Shown here: piece by piece, positions 32,445 to 39,978 of the stretch
How positions within the stretch are numbered: position 1 is the stretch's first letter
How the letters are laid out: every line of letters starts with the position of its first letter
Source of the DNA: Alkalihalobacterium elongatum
GTDB lineage: Bacteria; Bacillota; Bacilli; Bacillales; Bacillaceae_F
Assembly (NCBI RefSeq): GCF_019024285.1
Contig: NZ_WMKZ01000021.1
Location: 1-64,000, forward strand
Direction: 5' to 3'
Length of the DNA stretch: 64,000 bases
The notes under the pieces: generated by a model
Databases searched by the model: none
What the model was told of the DNA's origin: nothing
The model's input: the letters and a program-made list of their open reading frames with translations, nothing else
Program-made: the position numbers and the translations under genes

Positions 32445-32921
32445 ATGGGCTTTTTTGATTGGTTAAATGAAGAAGAAAAAACTCAAAAGGAAAAAGAAGT
32501 TCGTAAGGTAGACCGCGTTACAGATACAGAGTTCGCGAATGAAAGTGCACACCTCGACCTTCGTGAAGAAGAATTAGACATTGATAAGCGCCGAGTAGAA
32601 ACGGGCGATGTTACTCTTCATAAAGATATTATTGAAGAAGAACAAACAGTCAATGTACCAGTTGCACATGATCAGGTCGTTGTTGAGAGAAGAGCTGTAG
32701 ACCGCGAACCGACAGATGAACGGATTACAAATGAGGAAACGGTACACATTCCAGTAACTGCAGAACAAATCGATGTCGACAAGCATACAGTCGTAACAGG
32801 TGAGGTATCTGCGCATAAACGTTCAGTTGAAGAAACACGGCAAGTTCGCGATGTTCTTCATAAAGAAGTAGCAGACGTAGAAACACATGGTAATGCTGAT
32901 GTAATCAACGAAGACCGTTAA
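32445..32921 (+). CDS. DUF2382 (YsnF/AvaK-domain) stress protein
   Basis: A 158-aa highly charged protein. It carries the YsnF/AvaK repeat: LREEELDIDKRRVETGDVTLHK, then a second half-repeat VHIPVTAEQIDVDKHTVVTGEVSAHK. The duplicated 'E-E-L-x-I-x-K-x-x-V-x-T-G-x-V' pattern is diagnostic. B. subtilis YsnF is induced by general stress; the molecular role is unknown. The start ATG has AGGAGGG nine bases upstream. A related membrane-anchored copy follows at 33014. Confidence 0.85.
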   Translation: MGFFDWLNEEEKTQKEKEVRKVDRVTDTEFANESAHLDLREEELDIDKRRVETGDVTLHKDIIEEEQTVNVPVAHDQVVVERRAVDREPTDERITNEETVHIPVTAEQIDVDKHTVVTGEVSAHKRSVEETRQVRDVLHKEVADVETHGNADVINEDR

Positions 32922-32931
32922 TATTGAAGGA

Positions 32932-32958
32932 GGCTGGCTATAATAGTCAGCCCCTTTT
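32932..32958 (+). terminator. terminator between the two DUF2382 genes
   Basis: GGCTGGCT pairs with AGTCAGCC (one G-T pair), followed by CCTTTTCC. The two genes are therefore probably separate transcripts or read through partially. Confidence 0.7.
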
Positions 32959-33013
32959 CCTAACTTCTCCGCAATTGGGGTAAATTAAATGAAAGTTATT
33001 CAGGAGGTCCTCA

Positions 33014-33517
33014 ATGGGCAAGTCGGTATTAATTGGAGCTATCATTGGAAGTGTAATTGGATGGGTCATGGGTTTTGCAATTTTTACAGGAATTATTGTC
33101 GGTGCTATTGTTGGTGGAGTTATTTATTCACTATTTTCAAGAAGAACAACAAAAGCCTCCGATGCCGAAGAACAAATGGTACAACTCCGTGAAGAAGAAT
33201 TAGATATTAAAAAAGACCGGGTACAAACTGGCGAAGTAAAAATTCATAAAGAAGTCGTTGAAGATACGAAAACAATAACTGTTCCCATTCGTCGACAAGA
33301 GATGGTCATCGAAGCTGGTGACGAAGAGCAATACCGTATCCCACTTAACGAAGAAGAAATTGAAATTCATAAACACCCTGTAAAACTAAACGAAGTCTCA
33401 ATTTCAAAACAGCAGGTTACAGAAATGCAACAGGTAAAAGCTCGTCTTAAAAAGGAAACGGCTAATATTAATGTTGATGGGATCGCAGATGTTCAAGATG
33501 AAAATAATTCTGATTAA
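33014..33517 (+). CDS. membrane-anchored DUF2382 protein
   Basis: A 167-aa protein. Residues 5-42 form one or two glycine-zipper helices (GAIIGSVIGWVMGFAIFTGI, then IVGAIVGGVIY), and the rest is a YsnF/AvaK domain (LREEELDIKKDRVQTGEVKI, later EEEIEIHKHPVKLNEVSISK). It seems to be a membrane-bound version of the upstream protein, arisen by duplication plus a new N-terminus. RBS GGAGGTCCTCA before ATG 33014. Confidence 0.82.
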   Translation: MGKSVLIGAIIGSVIGWVMGFAIFTGIIVGAIVGGVIYSLFSRRTTKASDAEEQMVQLREEELDIKKDRVQTGEVKIHKEVVEDTKTITVPIRRQEMVIEAGDEEQYRIPLNEEEIEIHKHPVKLNEVSISKQQVTEMQQVKARLKKETANINVDGIADVQDENNSD

Positions 33518-33524
33518 GTTTAAC

Positions 33525-33560
33525 TAGGTTGATCATTATTTGATCACCTATATTTATTTT
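33525..33560 (+). terminator. terminator after the DUF2382 pair
   Basis: TAGGTTGATCA pairs with TGATCACCTA (one bulge), followed by TATTTATTTT. Confidence 0.75.
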
Positions 33561-33688
33561 ATATAATCTAAACATAATAAAAGAAAACCGAGTAATCCTC
33601 GGATTTCTAATCCATCAAATGATGATAAGTAGCCCATCCTCCAACCGAATGGTTCATTATAGTTATCACCAACGTATTTTTGGTCAAG

Positions 33689-35029
33689 CTATGAAATGTT
33701 AATTCTTTTCTCTGTAAGGTTATTTGCTCTTGCCTGCTGTTTTTGTTTCACAACAGATACGATAATAGTTAATATCGGTAACACCCATAGAAAGATTGAG
33801 TAAGGCAAATAGGCCATTATCGGGACACCAACTATCGTGCTACACATGATTGCTAGTACACTCCATGGGATCATTCCCGGGAACAACATCGTAGAGTCCC
33901 CCATTACTCTCGTTAATGATTCTTTTGTTTGGTTTTTAGACCAATGAGGTAAGAAGGTACGACCTGTTAAAATAATCGGTAGTGTTTGATTTGCTGCAAT
34001 TAAAGAGATACTAAATGTCGCAGCTATGGTTTTAACAGTGTCTTCGACTAACGTTGTTGACTTTATCAGCCAACCATCTAATATAGGTTGAATGATATTA
34101 AATTCCTCTAAAAAGCCATTATAGGCACCTGCTAACGCTAAAAAAAGCAATAGTAAGTACATATTAGCAAGACCGCCACCCATTTCATCCACCCCATACA
34201 CCAATGAATTAATAAGATCAGAAATGGACTTACCTCGTACTAATGATATTAAGCAAGCGACAAGGATACTTGAAACAAAAGCATAAATAATTCCTTTTCG
34301 AAAAATAACCGTACCAATTAGTATAAGCGGCGGAAGGAATTGAATTAATGATACTTGTTCCAAGTTAAAAGCTGTTACATAGTCAGCCTTTCCTTCCTTT
34401 TGATAATCTAAAATCCCATAAAAGACCATTCCTATAAAGATAGCAAAAATTGTTGTGATCGACATTGCACGAAGCTGCTTTCTTCCCGAGACCTCAACTG
34501 TATGTGATAACAGCTGATGAGAACTTGAAAATGGCGATGTTCGGTCACCGACAAATGCTCCCGAAATGAGTGCTCCAGCGACAATTTCAGGTGAAAGGTT
34601 TATGGCTAAGGCGCTGCTCATTATTGGAATTCCAACAGCACTTAACGTTCCAACGGATGTACCTAAAATCATTGAAAAAAACATTGCAATGATAAAGGTT
34701 AATAAGAAAAAATGTTCGGGTGTAATAATATGTAGTGAAATGGAAACTAATTGATTAATCGTCCCTGACATATACCAGGACGGTAAAACGAAACTGACTA
34801 ACAGCAAGATAAGTATAACTGTTTGTGTTTTTTTAATACCTTTCATACTTATATCTCCAAGAATTTTTAAAGGTACTCCTTTACGTATTACTAATACAAC
34901 TAAATAAATAAAACCTGGTAAAAACCCGATAACTAAAGGTTTATCAAAGCTTACGGATAATAACACCCCTAAAAGGGTAACTGAGATAAGGCTTAAAACC
35001 TGTATATTTGAAAAGCGATGTGTGTTCAG
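33689..35029 (-). CDS. nhaC: NhaC-family Na+/H+ antiporter
   Basis: A polytopic protein with about eleven helices. It has GTSVGTLSAVGIPIMSSA and GAFVGDRTSPFSSSHQLL, both typical of NhaC-type antiporters (DxTSP motif). It would expel Na+ in exchange for protons, useful to salt- or alkali-exposed cells. An in-frame GTG at 34966 has no RBS. Coding sense continues upstream as NTHRFSNIQVLSLISVTLLG, which completes the first membrane helix, to CTG 35029 with GGGAGTG seven bases before it. I therefore place the start at CTG 35029 (446 aa). A mutated AUG would look the same. Confidence 0.82.
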   Translation of the reverse strand: MNTHRFSNIQVLSLISVTLLGVLLSVSFDKPLVIGFLPGFIYLVVLVIRKGVPLKILGDISMKGIKKTQTVILILLLVSFVLPSWYMSGTINQLVSISLHIITPEHFFLLTFIIAMFFSMILGTSVGTLSAVGIPIMSSALAINLSPEIVAGALISGAFVGDRTSPFSSSHQLLSHTVEVSGRKQLRAMSITTIFAIFIGMVFYGILDYQKEGKADYVTAFNLEQVSLIQFLPPLILIGTVIFRKGIIYAFVSSILVACLISLVRGKSISDLINSLVYGVDEMGGGLANMYLLLLFLALAGAYNGFLEEFNIIQPILDGWLIKSTTLVEDTVKTIAATFSISLIAANQTLPIILTGRTFLPHWSKNQTKESLTRVMGDSTMLFPGMIPWSVLAIMCSTIVGVPIMAYLPYSIFLWVLPILTIIVSVVKQKQQARANNLTEKRINIS

Positions 35030-35164
35030 TATAATTCACTCCCATTTACGATGAAAGGCCTTATAGATTTATTTTCCTGTAATCGTAATATTTCAACCTA
35101 TTTATACTAACATGAAAAATGTCATATTGTTTATCACCTTTAGTTAAAGTAATATAAAACATCC

Positions 35165-35196
35165 AAAAAGCGTCCCCACGATTGTAGAAACGCTTC
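35165..35196 (-). terminator. terminator of the gas vesicle operon
   Basis: AAGCGT pairs with ACGCTT; on the minus strand it continues into ACGCTTTTTGG. Very like the terminator at 46537-46560. Confidence 0.65.
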
Positions 35197-35203
35197 CACT
35201 CTA

Positions 35204-35244
35204 CCTTTTGTTATTTGTTTGAGTGAATAAACAAATAACAAAGG
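35204..35244. repeat. 16-bp inverted repeat downstream of the gas vesicle operon
   Basis: CCTTT(T)GTTATTTGTTT and its complement flank nine bases, with one bulged T. There is no T-run on either side, so it may stabilise the 3' end of the gvp transcript rather than end it. The remaining gap to the NhaC start at 35029 shows nothing else. Confidence 0.6.
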
Positions 35245-35348
35245 ATGGTTTGGGTACATCTTCTAAATTCCAGTTCTTATGTTGAAAGAATGAAAAATTA
35301 CCGATGTAGCACAGTAAGTTTTTTGGCAAACTAAATAAGTATATGGGA

Positions 35349-35507
35349 CTAAAGTTTATCTTTTTCATTTAGGCCGACTTTAGCTTTTATAACATACTGA
35401 CTTTTCAAACCTTTTTTATCGTCTTCAATTTCCCCCATGGATACCGATTTACCGTGTTCAAGCAAATCATTAATGATGTGTTTTAAATCTGCCTTAATCC
35501 ATTTCAT
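35349..35507 (-). CDS. 52-aa last gene of the gas vesicle operon, unassigned
   Basis: ATG 35507 (AAGGAGCTA upstream, within gvpJ) opens a 52-residue frame beginning MKWIKADLKHIINDLLEHGK and ending AKVGLNEKDKL. It overlaps the 3' end of gvpJ by 14 bases, a sign of translational coupling. It is charged and amphipathic with no GvpA motif. B. megaterium has gvpT and gvpU in this position, but I cannot match this sequence to either. It is probably an accessory protein of vesicle assembly or control. Confidence 0.6.
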   Translation of the reverse strand: MKWIKADLKHIINDLLEHGKSVSMGEIEDDKKGLKSQYVIKAKVGLNEKDKL

Positions 35508-35802
35508 TAGCTCCTTCAAGGACTTCCCCTTCTTTCAATTGAATTATTTCTTGTTTTAGTAAGCGATTTTCCTCTTCTAATGATTTTGCTTTAGTCGATA
35601 GATATGGATCACTTTCCCACCAATCTAAACCAATCTCTTTAGCTTTATCTACAGATGCTACAATCAACCGAATTTTTATCGTTAATAACTCAACATCTGC
35701 TAAAGAAACTTTAATATCGCCCGCGATTACAACACCCTTATCTAGTATCTTCTCTAATATTTCTAAGACATTACTCGATTGAGCCGAATGTTGGATAGAC
35801 AT
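35494..35802 (-). CDS. gvpJ: gas vesicle protein GvpJ (GvpA family)
   Basis: A 102-aa protein with the GvpA-like core [20 protein letters not shown], then SLADVELLTIKIRLIVASVD, and a longer charged C-terminal coiled segment (about 65-95) absent from GvpA. GvpJ, with GvpS and other GvpA relatives, is thought to nucleate or cap the vesicle. It lies 16 bases after gvpK with RBS AAGGAGGAGC. Paralogues in this operon are gvpS and gvpA. Confidence 0.85.
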   Translation of the reverse strand: MSIQHSAQSSNVLEILEKILDKGVVIAGDIKVSLADVELLTIKIRLIVASVDKAKEIGLDWWESDPYLSTKAKSLEEENRLLKQEIIQLKEGEVLEGANEMD

Positions 35803-35818
35803 ATGCTCCTCCTTATAA

Positions 35819-36109
35819 TTAAAGCAAATTCCCTAAAGGACCGAGGTCAATATTTAGATCCTCACCCTCTAAATTGAAGGCACTTTTTAATTCTTCCATC
35901 TTTTCCTCTAGTTGCATCAATGTTACTCCTAAATCCTCAATTTGTTGGTCTGATAGTGATCCACCCTCTACTCTACGCAGGGCTTGACGCTCGACAAGCT
36001 GTCTTAATAATTCGATCACAGTCAATACGAGCTTTGCTAATCCTTGTTCAATTTTTTCAGAGTTAAAATTCAATTTTTCCCTAGGTAAAAAATTCGATCC
36101 AGCAGCCAT
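35819..36109 (-). CDS. gvpK: gas vesicle protein GvpK
   Basis: A 96-aa helical protein with the GvpK signature GLAKLVLTVIELLRQLVERQ and LRRVEGGSLSDQQIEDLG. GvpK is essential for vesicle formation in the systems tested; its mechanism is unclear. RBS GGAGGAATGAAAA. The operon order gvpL-S-K-J matches B. megaterium. Confidence 0.92.
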   Translation of the reverse strand: MAAGSNFLPREKLNFNSEKIEQGLAKLVLTVIELLRQLVERQALRRVEGGSLSDQQIEDLGVTLMQLEEKMEELKSAFNLEGEDLNIDLGPLGNLL

Positions 36110-36128
36110 TTTTCATTCCTCCGTAGCC

Positions 36129-36332
36129 TTAGATAATCGTTTCTCCTCTTACTTTTTGGTTATTTAATGACTCCACAGCCGTCACAAGTAACCGTAAATC
36201 GACATAAACAAGATCAATATCCGCAACAGATATTAAAATTTCACCACTTATCGTTACACCTTTATCGAGTACAGCATCTAGAATATCTAATAAACTAATA
36301 TCTTTATTTGAATTTAATCGCAACTCATCCAA
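36129..36332 (-). CDS. gvpS: gas vesicle protein GvpS (GvpA family)
   Basis: A 67-aa GvpA-family protein. DISLLDILDAVLDKGVTISG and ISVADIDLVYVDLRLLVTAV follow the GvpA core, without the acidic tail of GvpA or the coiled tail of GvpJ. Its start overlaps the end of gvpL by eight bases. Presumed minor structural component. Confidence 0.85.
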   Translation of the reverse strand: MDELRLNSNKDISLLDILDAVLDKGVTISGEILISVADIDLVYVDLRLLVTAVESLNNQKVRGETII

Positions 36333-37173
36333 TTTTTAACCCCTCACGCTCTACGTCCAGAAAGTCATAGGGAGGCCAAGGACCCGTAATTTCAATCATT
36401 AACCCTTGCTTTTCATAGTTTAATTGAAATTGTTTGATTACTTTCTTAATTTCGTTAAGAGTATCGTCGTTATTTTCAACTAAATAAACACCATTCCAAA
36501 CCATTTCTTCCTGCTTACCAGTTACTTGTTTATTCCATATTTTCTTAGACGTATATTGAGTGGAATTTTTGATTAGTAATTCATGAAATTGATGAATTAC
36601 TTTTTCTATATGACTATCTACTGTATGGATTAATTTTTGTTTTAACTTCTTCTTCATTAGAAATTGAGTTCCAGGTGACATTTGGGAGATTTTTTCTTTT
36701 TCTTTTAGTACCGTCCTATCATGTACCTCCCAAAAAGCAAGCCATGTTTCTTTTTGACAATAGATTTTTACATTCCAACCATCACAGTTTTCGAAACGTG
36801 TAAATAATTTTAAAATATCTTCTTGGTTTTGCTGTAACTCTTGCTTTAAACTAGTTTCATTTGAATAAATCGTACAAAATTTTAAGGGAACGACAGTGCA
36901 GCTTTTGTGAAGATTATTTACAATCTCATGGTGGTGGGTTGCTTTTACTGTAAGCCATTGCGGATCTTGTGTATTTTTTTCAATACTATCAATTGAAAAT
37001 TCATTAGAGTCTAATTCACATAATACAGCTGTAATATGATCAAATTCTTTATGTGAAATACGACTGTTTCCGTCTATCCCCATCAAGTTCTCAAGTTCGA
37101 TTTTTCCTTTTTCATTCGATGGAACTAATGCATAAACATAAATCAGCCTGTTCTTATTCATTTCAGCTGTCAT
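36325..37173 (-). CDS. gvpL: gas vesicle protein GvpL (GvpL/GvpF family)
   Basis: A 282-aa GvpL/F protein: N-terminal ferredoxin-like part starting RLIYVYALVPSNEKG, a helical central and C-terminal part, and the closing family signature ITGPWPPYDF (about residues 262-271). GvpL/F proteins bind GvpA and help it enter the growing shell. RBS AGGAGGGCTC before the ATG. A related gvpF lies upstream with gvpG between them. Confidence 0.9.
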   Translation of the reverse strand: MTAEMNKNRLIYVYALVPSNEKGKIELENLMGIDGNSRISHKEFDHITAVLCELDSNEFSIDSIEKNTQDPQWLTVKATHHHEIVNNLHKSCTVVPLKFCTIYSNETSLKQELQQNQEDILKLFTRFENCDGWNVKIYCQKETWLAFWEVHDRTVLKEKEKISQMSPGTQFLMKKKLKQKLIHTVDSHIEKVIHQFHELLIKNSTQYTSKKIWNKQVTGKQEEMVWNGVYLVENNDDTLNEIKKVIKQFQLNYEKQGLMIEITGPWPPYDFLDVEREGLKIG

Positions 37174-37183
37174 ATGAGCCCTC

Positions 37184-37432
37184 CTATTCTTCTATTCCCT
37201 CCACATTACTCTGTTCTCTTTCCATTGCGATTTCATAGCGCAGCAATAGCTCTTCTTCTTTGTCTTGAAATTCCTCTTCTGTAATTTCATCCATTTCTAA
37301 GAGCATTTGTAACTGGATCAATTCCTGTTGGATATAATCAAGATCATAAAGTTCTCGGTCGGCTTCCTCTTTAATTTTTTCTCCCACTTTAATAACCGCT
37401 TTAAAGGGAAGAGTAAATAGTTTATGAAGCAT
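37184..37432 (-). CDS. gvpG: gas vesicle protein GvpG
   Basis: An 82-aa helical protein with FTLPFKAVIKVGEKIKEEAD and LDYIQQELIQLQMLLEMDEI, the standard GvpG layout (short amphipathic head, Glu-rich coiled coil). It is an accessory protein of vesicle assembly. It starts two bases after the gvpF stop. Confidence 0.9.
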   Translation of the reverse strand: MLHKLFTLPFKAVIKVGEKIKEEADRELYDLDYIQQELIQLQMLLEMDEITEEEFQDKEEELLLRYEIAMEREQSNVEGIEE

Positions 37433-37434
37433 CG

Positions 37435-38190
37435 CTATCCCTCAACTTTTAATTTAATATTGATAAAATTATAAGGGGGCCATGGTCCTGTATATTTAAA
37501 CTCTACTTTACCAGCCCATTTTTGGTAGAGTTCGTTTACTTTATTATCGAATTCAGATTCGGCATCAAAGTCTATCAAAAAAGCAGCATTTAAAAGCATT
37601 CTTTCATTAACGATGTTATTTTGTTTTGATGATACTGCCAGTTTGGATAAGGGGACAAACACCTCTTCAATAATTTCTTCTTGAAGTGAATCAAAAAAAT
37701 TCTTTGTAAGTTCCCCTAACTTAATCCGATCATAGTACGCAGCGTCTTTCGATTTTTCTTGGATGATTTTTTTTAGTTTTATTATTTGTGGATTTTGCTC
37801 AATTTCTTTCTTTAACCAACCTTTTTGCCCAATTAATTTAAGACCAACTTCAAATTTATTTTTGATTTTCGGAAAAATATCATTGAACTCTTTATAAAGC
37901 TTTTTTAATAATATAATGACATCTTCTTCTGATTTAAAAACGTTACCAAAACTTATAGGAATTACGGCATACTCTTTCATGACAATTGAGATGACAGATT
38001 GATGAGCGAGGAGATTTTCTTTTTTCGGTGTATAGATTTTAAGAGGAACTTTGGCAACAACCATTGCAATATCTTTGTAGTGAACGGTATAAACTTTTGT
38101 TTCTTTTTGATCAATCTTTACGGATTGAAAAGTAGCTGGATCTTCCGTTTTTATTGAACAAAACGTATAGATCCCTGATTTATTTTTCAA
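37435..38190 (-). CDS. gvpF: gas vesicle protein GvpF (GvpL/GvpF family)
   Basis: A 251-aa GvpL/F protein: KSGIYTFCSIKTEDPATFQS at the start and KYTGPWPPYNFINIKL at the end. TTG 38190 is chosen because GGGGGTGGG stands a few bases upstream and family members start at this KSGIY segment. It overlaps the end of gvpN by 11 bases. GvpF is thought to bind GvpA and act at the growing surface of the vesicle. Confidence 0.9.
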   Translation of the reverse strand: MKNKSGIYTFCSIKTEDPATFQSVKIDQKETKVYTVHYKDIAMVVAKVPLKIYTPKKENLLAHQSVISIVMKEYAVIPISFGNVFKSEEDVIILLKKLYKEFNDIFPKIKNKFEVGLKLIGQKGWLKKEIEQNPQIIKLKKIIQEKSKDAAYYDRIKLGELTKNFFDSLQEEIIEEVFVPLSKLAVSSKQNNIVNERMLLNAAFLIDFDAESEFDNKVNELYQKWAGKVEFKYTGPWPPYNFINIKLKVEG

Positions 38191-39088
38191 AATCCCACCC
38201 CCGAATATGTTCAATTAATATCGATAACAACTCCTCTGGGTCCACTTGGTCATCTTTGGAAATAGGTGTATATAATATATCCTCACAAAGAAGCAAAAAA
38301 TGTTTACTTGAAATATCTATTTTTATATGATTTTTTTGTGCAATTGTGGCGATCATTAAAGAGGAACGAATACTAGGAGCTTGGATATGCTTACTTTTGT
38401 AAAGCGTCCGAGCATAGCTTACAATTTTTACGATCGCTTCAGCATCTTTTTTAGAGATGCCAGTTTTCTTTGAGACAATTAAAGTTTCTGTTTTATTATC
38501 ATAATGCTGGAGGCGAAAAGTGATCATTCGGTCTAAAAGTGCATCTTGCGTTTTATATATCCCTGTATATTCCTCTGGATTACTAGTAAATACAACGGAA
38601 AAGTTGGGGTGAACCGATATTAGCTTTTCTTTCGCTTTTTTACCATATAAAATTAAAGATCTCTCTTGAAGAACAGATAATAATAGGTTGTTTGTTTCAG
38701 GCTTTGAACGGTTGAATTCATCATAAATAAACAACGATCCTTTTTTAGCAGCGTCTAGTAATGGACCATCCGTCCAAAGTTCCTTCTGCTCTTGTTCTGA
38801 CTTATAAACAGTATGAATATAGTTATCTACGATTTTCTTCTGTTTAAAACCTGTGCTCCCACCTAGTAAATCTATATTACTTAGTTCATGATTTCCCTGA
38901 ATGTACGAACAAGGGCGGTTTAGTTTATGGGCAAGATAAAAAGAAAGCTCTGTTTTTCCTACACCTGTTGGCCCCATAAAATGTATAGGGTAACCAGCTC
39001 TCATATATGTTAATGCCCTATGAACAATACTTTCTAATTGAGGGGAAAGTATTATTTTTTCTAAGTTCTTCCCTTTAGCCTGTTCCAA
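38180..39088 (-). CDS. gvpN: gas vesicle AAA+ ATPase GvpN
   Basis: A 302-aa MoxR-type ATPase: Walker A GPTGVGKTE (about residue 40), Walker B SLFIYDEFNRSKPETNNLLL (about 117-136), sensor 1 FSVVFTSNPEEYTG and an arginine-finger region LLDRMITFRL. GvpN is needed for full-width vesicles. I take TTG 39088, spaced six bases from AAGGGAGGG, rather than ATG 39112, which overlaps the upstream gene and has no RBS. Confidence 0.92.
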   Translation of the reverse strand: MEQAKGKNLEKIILSPQLESIVHRALTYMRAGYPIHFMGPTGVGKTELSFYLAHKLNRPCSYIQGNHELSNIDLLGGSTGFKQKKIVDNYIHTVYKSEQEQKELWTDGPLLDAAKKGSLFIYDEFNRSKPETNNLLLSVLQERSLILYGKKAKEKLISVHPNFSVVFTSNPEEYTGIYKTQDALLDRMITFRLQHYDNKTETLIVSKKTGISKKDAEAIVKIVSYARTLYKSKHIQAPSIRSSLMIATIAQKNHIKIDISSKHFLLLCEDILYTPISKDDQVDPEELLSILIEHIRGWDFEK

Positions 39089-39101
39089 ACTATACCCTCC
39101 C

Positions 39102-39365
39102 TTATAAATCATTAGGTATTGAACTGCGTGGTCGTAAACATTTTCTTTTAAAAGTCTCTATTTCCATCTGATGATTTAATTGGACATGGTATACACCAAT
39201 CATTTGATCCTTCGCATGTGATTTCATATATTCTTTTTCTTCTATGACTTCAACCAACACGTTCCATCCAGTATCTGTGCCCTCGATTGTTGTAATTTTG
39301 TGTACAGGTAGTAAATATTCTTTAAAGAAGTTTTTTACAGCTTCTAACACCTTAATAATTTCCAT
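39102..39365 (-). CDS. gvpO: gas vesicle protein GvpO family (GvpR)
   Basis: An 87-aa protein with the GvpO pattern: a short N-terminal helix, TDTGWNVLVEVIEEKEYM, then a Tyr strand MIGVYHVQLNHQMEIETFKR. In Bacillus clusters the gene at this place is called gvpR. RBS AGGTGAGGGT. It follows gvpA after a 60-base gap that holds a perfect stem-loop. Confidence 0.8.
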   Translation of the reverse strand: MEIIKVLEAVKNFFKEYLLPVHKITTIEGTDTGWNVLVEVIEEKEYMKSHAKDQMIGVYHVQLNHQMEIETFKRKCLRPRSSIPNDL

Positions 39366-39391
39366 ACCCTCACCTTTCTTTCAAATTGCAA

Positions 39392-39411
39392 ACCAAGGCA
39401 CAGGCCTTGGT
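39392..39411 (-). promoter_or_regulatory. intercistronic stem-loop between gvpA and gvpO
   Basis: ACCAAGGC pairs with GCCTTGGT around a four-base loop, 15 bases after the gvpA stop. There is no U-run, so it is better read as an mRNA stabiliser or partial terminator that keeps gvpA transcripts in excess over the accessory genes. Confidence 0.65.
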
Positions 39412-39425
39412 CATCTAAATAACGT

Positions 39426-39668
39426 TTATTCTTCAGGTTCATTGCCGTCTTCATCTTCATCTTCATCTTCATTCAGTAATCCAACCGCTCTAGCATACTT
39501 TAGCCATGTTTCTACACTTGCAATAACAACACGAGCTTCAATCGCAAGCAATTCTATTCCAACTAACGAAATCCTAGCATAAACATCGATAACGACACCT
39601 TTATCGAGTATACGGTCGATAACTTCAGCTAAGCTCGAACTGTCTACACTTTTTTGTATAGCAGCCAT
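39426..39668 (-). CDS. gvpA: major gas vesicle structural protein GvpA
   Basis: An 80-aa protein with the almost invariant GvpA sequence [20 protein letters not shown] and [20 protein letters not shown]. It ends in a very acidic tail ([14 protein letters not shown]). It polymerises into the ribbed shell of the gas vesicle. ATG 39668 is preferred, with GGAGG six bases upstream. It is the first gene of the operon and the only canonical GvpA here; B. megaterium has two. Confidence 0.95.
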   Translation of the reverse strand: MAAIQKSVDSSSLAEVIDRILDKGVVIDVYARISLVGIELLAIEARVVIASVETWLKYARAVGLLNEDEDEDEDGNEPEE

Positions 39669-39978
39669 GTTCAACCTCCTTTATCATTGATTATAGGAAT
39701 ACCCGTTCACTTTTAGTTATATTTTATGGGCGTAATAGAAATTGGTTACAAGGAATATTTCAGGCTTTTCCTATTAGTTATCATATGTTTTTCAATCTAT
39801 ACGGGTATAGTCATCTTTCCAGAACATTACAAAAAATGAAGTTCCCGAATAATTTATCGAATTGAAAAATCCATTAAAGACTGTCACAAAAAAGCCCCTT
39901 ATTAAGGGACTTAATTCATGTCTCATTTTCAGCCTTTAGGTTGTTATAAATGTTGTGCTTATCTTCGAGAGGTTGTTC
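39669..39978 (-). other. gvpA promoter region and yheD terminator
   Basis: On the minus strand a TATAAT lies about 20 bases ahead of the gvpA RBS, without a consensus -35, and TTGTAA-17-CATAAA lies further up. So the sigma factor is uncertain. At 39894-39910 GCCCCTT/AAGGGAC plus six T residues (minus) terminates yheD. Nothing else is visible. Confidence 0.5.
39891..39912 (-). terminator. terminator of yheD
   Basis: GTCCCTT-AAT-AAGGGGC (minus strand) followed by TTTTTTG. Confidence 0.82.
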
